In this document: piece by piece, positions 59,840 to 64,000 of the stretch
Layout of the letters: every line of letters starts with the position of its first letter
Numbering within the stretch: position 1 is the first letter of the stretch
Notes under the pieces: generated by a model
Told to the model about the DNA's origin: nothing
What the model saw: the letters and a program-made list of their open reading frames with translations, nothing else
The model's database searches: none
Assembly (NCBI RefSeq): GCF_958979055.1
Contig: NC_084897.1
Location: 26,093,128 to 26,157,127 of the forward strand
Length of the DNA stretch: 64,000 nt
DNA from: Alnus glutinosa
Taxonomy: Eukaryota > Streptophyta > Magnoliopsida > Fagales > Betulaceae
Direction: 5' to 3'
Translations under genes and position numbers: made by a program

Positions 59840-60386
59840 TTAATAAATATTTATTCTTATATAAGTAAAAAAGAGGACGAGGATTCTTAATTTCTTATAA
59901 TTAGTCATCTAAATTGCACTTAATTTGAGCGGTGTGTATAAGGAGGAATTGTAAAGTTTATCTATCCCTTACAATTTAAAATATAAAGTTCACATGTCTT
60001 AGAAATCGAGACAAATGGTTCTCACAGTCCCATCTTGATAAAACTATCTAAAATATTTGTGATTCAAACAACCAATTATATGGAATCTCGAATAAATATT
60101 TGTTCTTACGGTTAATATATATATATATATATATGAACCATTAAATATATTTTTATATTATTTATTTGACTATGTAGCATTAATGTATGTATTTGTGGAA
60201 ATATAGCATATTTTGCAATGAATATGACAATGCCAATTATGAATCAGATTCTCTACCCTTACCGTTATAATTATTAAATTGAATCTTTGTTTTTAATTAA
60301 AGATAAATTATACACGTACGTTTCATAAACATCTTCATACAACTAAATTTTAAATTTACAATTGAATTTATGGGTAAATTTGAAAA

Positions 60387-60569
60387 GAGTAATGATTCAC
60401 TACCACCTAAATATACAACTTTTCACCACCTTGCCTATGTGGCAAGGTGGTCCCCCACCTTAATTTATTTTTAAAAAATAAAAAAACTCAAAAAGTAGTG
60501 GGGGACCACCTTGCCACATAGACAAGGTAGTAAAAAGTTGTATATTTAGGTGGTAGTGAATCATTACTC
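60387..60569. mobile_element. Mutator-type MITE, 183 bp, with 9-bp target duplication
   Basis: It starts GAGTAATGATTCACTACCAC and ends with the inverse, GTGGTAGTGAATCATTACTC. The arms continue through AAATATACAACTTTT and CACCTTGCC-type blocks, nearly perfect over about 75 bases. It is flanked by ATTTGAAAA on both sides (60378-60386 and 60570-60578). Its first eight bases equal those of the element at 31395-31576. Confidence 0.9.
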
Positions 60570-60947
60570 ATTTGAAAATGAAATATATAAGAGATGTATT
60601 TATATCATTTATCTTAATTAAATTATTTAAATTTACTATTTATATATAGAAATTAATAGAATATTGTGATCTAAAAGATATTACCATAGTTAGTAGTTAC
60701 ACATCCTTAATATGGAAGATTCTTTTTCTTGGATTTTCTTTCTTCAATTCCTACTGAAATAGGGATGCCAATAAAATATGGATTCAATTTGCTGTTTTGA
60801 TATCAGCATCGTATCAATTAAACTTTTTTATAGATTCTTTTCCTTCTTTGTTGGGTGGGTTCATATCAATTAAACTCTGAACACCCATCATCTCTCGCAA
60901 GTAACATCTGTTTGGACAGTGGGAATCATTATGAATGTATTATTTTT

Positions 60948-61338
60948 TAGGAAAACTATATTTACCATACTCTAATTACCATTTGATTTAGAACAAAAAT
61001 TACTATCTTATTTGTAATGTCTTCTCAATGTTTCAATTTTTGTAACGTCCCCTTAATCTATTATTGGGATTGTAATATCCTTATTTTGCACTCAAAACAA
61101 CAAAAATACTATTTTTAGCTTCTTCTTCTTCTTTTAGAAATTTTGTTTTTTGTTTTTTTGAATTTGTTAATCATTTTATAATTTTATTTTTTTAAAAAAA
61201 AATATATATATACAAAGTTTTTTATCATTTTGGATCACGTAAGAGGACACTGCAACGTCAATGGTAAATTGCCAAGTTGGGGTAACATTGCAAATATTAC
61301 AGTAGTTAGAGGGGCATAAATGTAGTTTTTCCCTATTT
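60948..61338. repeat. Decayed TIR element
   Basis: The left edge reads GGAAAACTATATTTACCATA and the right edge, in reverse, GGGAAAAACTACATTTATGC. Both are followed by CTCTAA(T/C)TAC. The inner sequence has TTGCAATGTTACC-like text at the right with a weak inverted match at the left (TTGTAATGTC). It is probably an old non-autonomous DNA transposon. Confidence 0.4.
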
Positions 61339-61532
61339 CTTTTATATTCATCGAGACAAACCAATTTTAGCTCTTAAATTTCATGTAATTTAAATTTAGT
61401 CCCTACTTTTTTTATTTTGACAATTAGGTTCTTAAGATTTCATCCGGTCTCAAACAAATTCATCTGTCAATCTGTCATTTAATTAGTTAATGATATTTCA
61501 CGTCAAATAAATAAATCAATTAATGTCATGTG

Positions 61533-61712
61533 CAGGGGCGTAGCTAGGTGAAGGTTTGGGGGGTCCATGGCCCCCCCAAGCCCCAAACTTTTCCCAAAAA
61601 AAAATTGAAGTTTTATCCCTAATTTTTTTTATTTTTTTAGTTTTAGCCCCTTCAAATTTCTTTTTTTTTTCAATTTGGCCTCCCCAAAGTCTAAAAGCTG
61701 GGTCTGCTCCTG
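61533..61712. mobile_element. hAT-type MITE, about 180 bp
   Basis: It begins CAGGGGCGTAGCTA and ends GGGTCTGCTCCTG, a diverged inverse. The interior (GGCCCCCCCAAGCCCC, TTTGGCCTCCCC) matches the element at 25496-25698. Flanks share TCATGTG, directly on the left and three bases after the right end. It is older than its relative by the look of its ends. Confidence 0.6.
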
Positions 61713-62349
61713 GAACTCATGTGATATGCAATTGACAAGTTACTTGCATATTCAACAATAGTCACGTGGCACTAATTGATTAGTTTAGCATGACATATCG
61801 TTAAGGAATTGAACATTAGATTGACATAATGATCTATTCAAAATCACATGAAAACTTAATAACCTAATTATTCTTATAGAGTATTCTTTTAACCTATGCT
61901 AAATTTTGGTTATATATTGATAAAATATACAAACTCTTTATTTATAGGTAAAATTAGGAGCTTTCAATTAGAATTTTACTCTAATTCTTCCTCCCTTCAA
62001 GGAATAGAATTTGATTTTAATTAGAATTCCACTAATATTGTCCTTATTGAAATAAACTACAAAACATATTTAATTTATGTTCAATTAAATCTCACTTAAA
62101 TCAGCATATGGAGTCGCACTTTAAATATTAGAGAATATACTGTTTTGTTTGTTAATTTGTTTTGTATTTTTATTTTATTTTATTTATTTATTTAAAAAAT
62201 TGTTCTAACGTGACATAAAAGATAGAAATTATTTTGAGTGATTTAAATTGTTGTTAATATTTTTATTATGAGATGAGAAGATACAAGACGTAAAACAAAA
62301 AAATTAATAACCAAAAATATATGTCTGAGAATGATTTTCTTTTGGCTAT

Positions 62350-62463
<114 letters not shown>

Positions 62464-63397
62464 ATTGGATCTCTATGGGGGATGCTACTTTAACTGTGAT
62501 TGAATAGTAAAATGAAGTATGTTTACATGTGGTAGGACGTGGGCACGTGGCAGATAGGTGTGGTCCTTAGGTTAAGGTAATCTCTTAAGGACTCTCCGGT
62601 TCCTTTCCTGCCCTTTGTTTCTTCGCAAGCCATATTTTTATTTTATCATTATCCTACCTACCAATTGATGTGATAATATTTTTTAATTTAATAAAAAAAA
62701 ATAGAGCAGATTGCTTTAACAAAACAATATCATATATATATATATATATATATATATTAAAGAACTTAAATTTATTCCATCCAAACCTGATATATGAACG
62801 GTTTAACGATAGCTTGAGTTAAGCCATGTATTATCTTATTAGAAATTCTACTAATATGATAAATTTGCCAACCAGAAAGATAATTTAACATAGCACGAAT
62901 GTCATCAACTAGTTGTCTAAATCTACTCCGGCCAGTTACGAACATTGAAACTCACTGCTTTAACCACTTGGAGCACATCGTCTTCCAAAATGATATTATA
63001 ATATTATGTAAACCTAAAAACATTGATGTGCTAGTGTTAATCCACATTTAGTTTTTTTTTTTAACAAACGTTTATTTAATGGTAGATTGACGATGTCATG
63101 CCAACATAATAAAATAGTAGTGAGATAAAAGTGTGATTTATAATATTACTCTTAAAAAAAAAAAACAACGAAAACATTAAGATTAAACTTAAATGGGGTT
63201 GTATAGCTACAAAGCTTTCAAGTGTTTTCAAAATAAAGAGGGGCAAATGCTTCCATTTTTTCTTCTTCTTCTTCTTCTTCCTCTAACAGAACAACATCAA
63301 ACACAAAACTGGTCAGGGCAGAAGCTAGTGAATCTTCATCACAGCAACAAATGCTAATGCCATTGCAAAGTGAAAGCATTGGAGATTAAAATATGAA

Positions 63398-63713
63398 AAA
63401 AAATATATATATTAGCCCCCAAACTACCACAATTTCTTCGGATGGCACCCTGAATTACCAACACTTGCACTCCGACCCTCCAAACTTCTACTTTCTGATT
63501 TTTTGCCCCATCCGTTTATTTATACCGTTAATTCTAACAGAATTTGGCCAAAAACTCAAAAATACCCATTCCTTAACCGTGAGAATTTCAAAGTGTAGAA
63601 GGGGTATTTTCGAAATTCTGTTTGAATTTGGGGGGTCAGAATATAAGCATTGGTAGTTTGGGGAGCCATCGGAAGAAATGGTGGTAGTTTGAGGGGCTAA
63701 TATATATTTTTCC
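63398..63713. mobile_element. MITE of about 315 bp with long inverted ends
   Basis: The left end reads AATATATATATTAGCCCCCA then AACTACCAC and TTTCTTCGGATGGC. The right end in reverse reads AAATATATATTAGCCCCTCA, AACTACCAC and TTTCTTCCGATGGC. A second inner pair (CCAACACTTGCACTCCGACC against CCAATGCTTATATTCTGACC) also matches. No coding function; the superfamily is not clear because the outer flanks are A/T only. Confidence 0.7.
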
Positions 63714-64000
63714 CTTAAAATATATTTGCATGGGGGAAAAGGCATTCTAATGTGATGAAATTAAAATATAAAATGTGAAATAGGAAAAGCAGAAGCCAAG
63801 ATAGACGGTACAACCTTAGAAGTCTACATCCATTGTTGCTAATGTTCAAAGGGATACACCGTCTTTATATTGAATTTTACGATAGTACATGGACACGCCT
63901 ATTTGTAGGCAAGGCCGGTTCGATATATTTTTGAGCATTAAGCAAGAAGTTTAAGTGATGCATTTTATTTAAAATTAATTATTAATTAATTTAAAATTCA

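Overview
The window is nuclear DNA from a core eudicot, most likely a woody rosid. The case rests on split genes with GT/AG introns and AT-rich intergenic DNA full of non-autonomous DNA transposons, on (TA)n, (GA)n and (GT)n microsatellites, and on protein matches to Arabidopsis families. No prokaryotic, organellar or CRISPR-like structure is visible.

Left part (1-11.4 kb): repeat-rich DNA leads into a complete seven-exon MCA1-type gene, encoding a mechanosensitive Ca2+-permeable channel of 420 aa (5602-11382). Middle left (11.4-31.9 kb): a tandem segmental duplication. Unit 1 is MCA1, SKP1-A1, SKP1-B1. Unit 2 is a truncated MCA1 copy, SKP1-A2, SKP1-B2. Three SKP1-like genes look intact at 155 aa each; SKP1-B2 and the second MCA1 are pseudogenes. 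The units differ by later insertions, and one of these, a 182-bp Mutator-type MITE with a 9-bp target duplication, has its empty site preserved in the sister copy.

Middle right (32.6-44.3 kb): an intronless PPR gene on the minus strand, a small PreY/Trm112-like gene, a RING-H2 E3 ligase gene, a decayed Ty3/gypsy fossil, and an FD-type bZIP gene on the minus strand. Right part (44.3-64 kb): 8 kb of non-coding DNA upstream of FD, a six-exon LARP1C-type gene on the minus strand (52281-58045), then repeat-rich DNA with a 1.25-kb PIF/Harbinger element, Mutator and hAT MITEs and a long (TA)n tract.

MCA1, FD and LARP1C are near neighbours in Arabidopsis (At4g35920, At4g35900, At4g35890, from memory), so this is conserved microsynteny into which a SKP1 array has been inserted and then amplified. 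The points most worth a second look are the MCA1-SKP1 duplication and its MITE-bearing junction, a GA instead of GT donor in FD intron 1, a receptor-kinase fragment upstream of both SKP1-B copies, and a duplicated 5' UTR acceptor upstream of MCA1. I found no convincing wholly new gene system.
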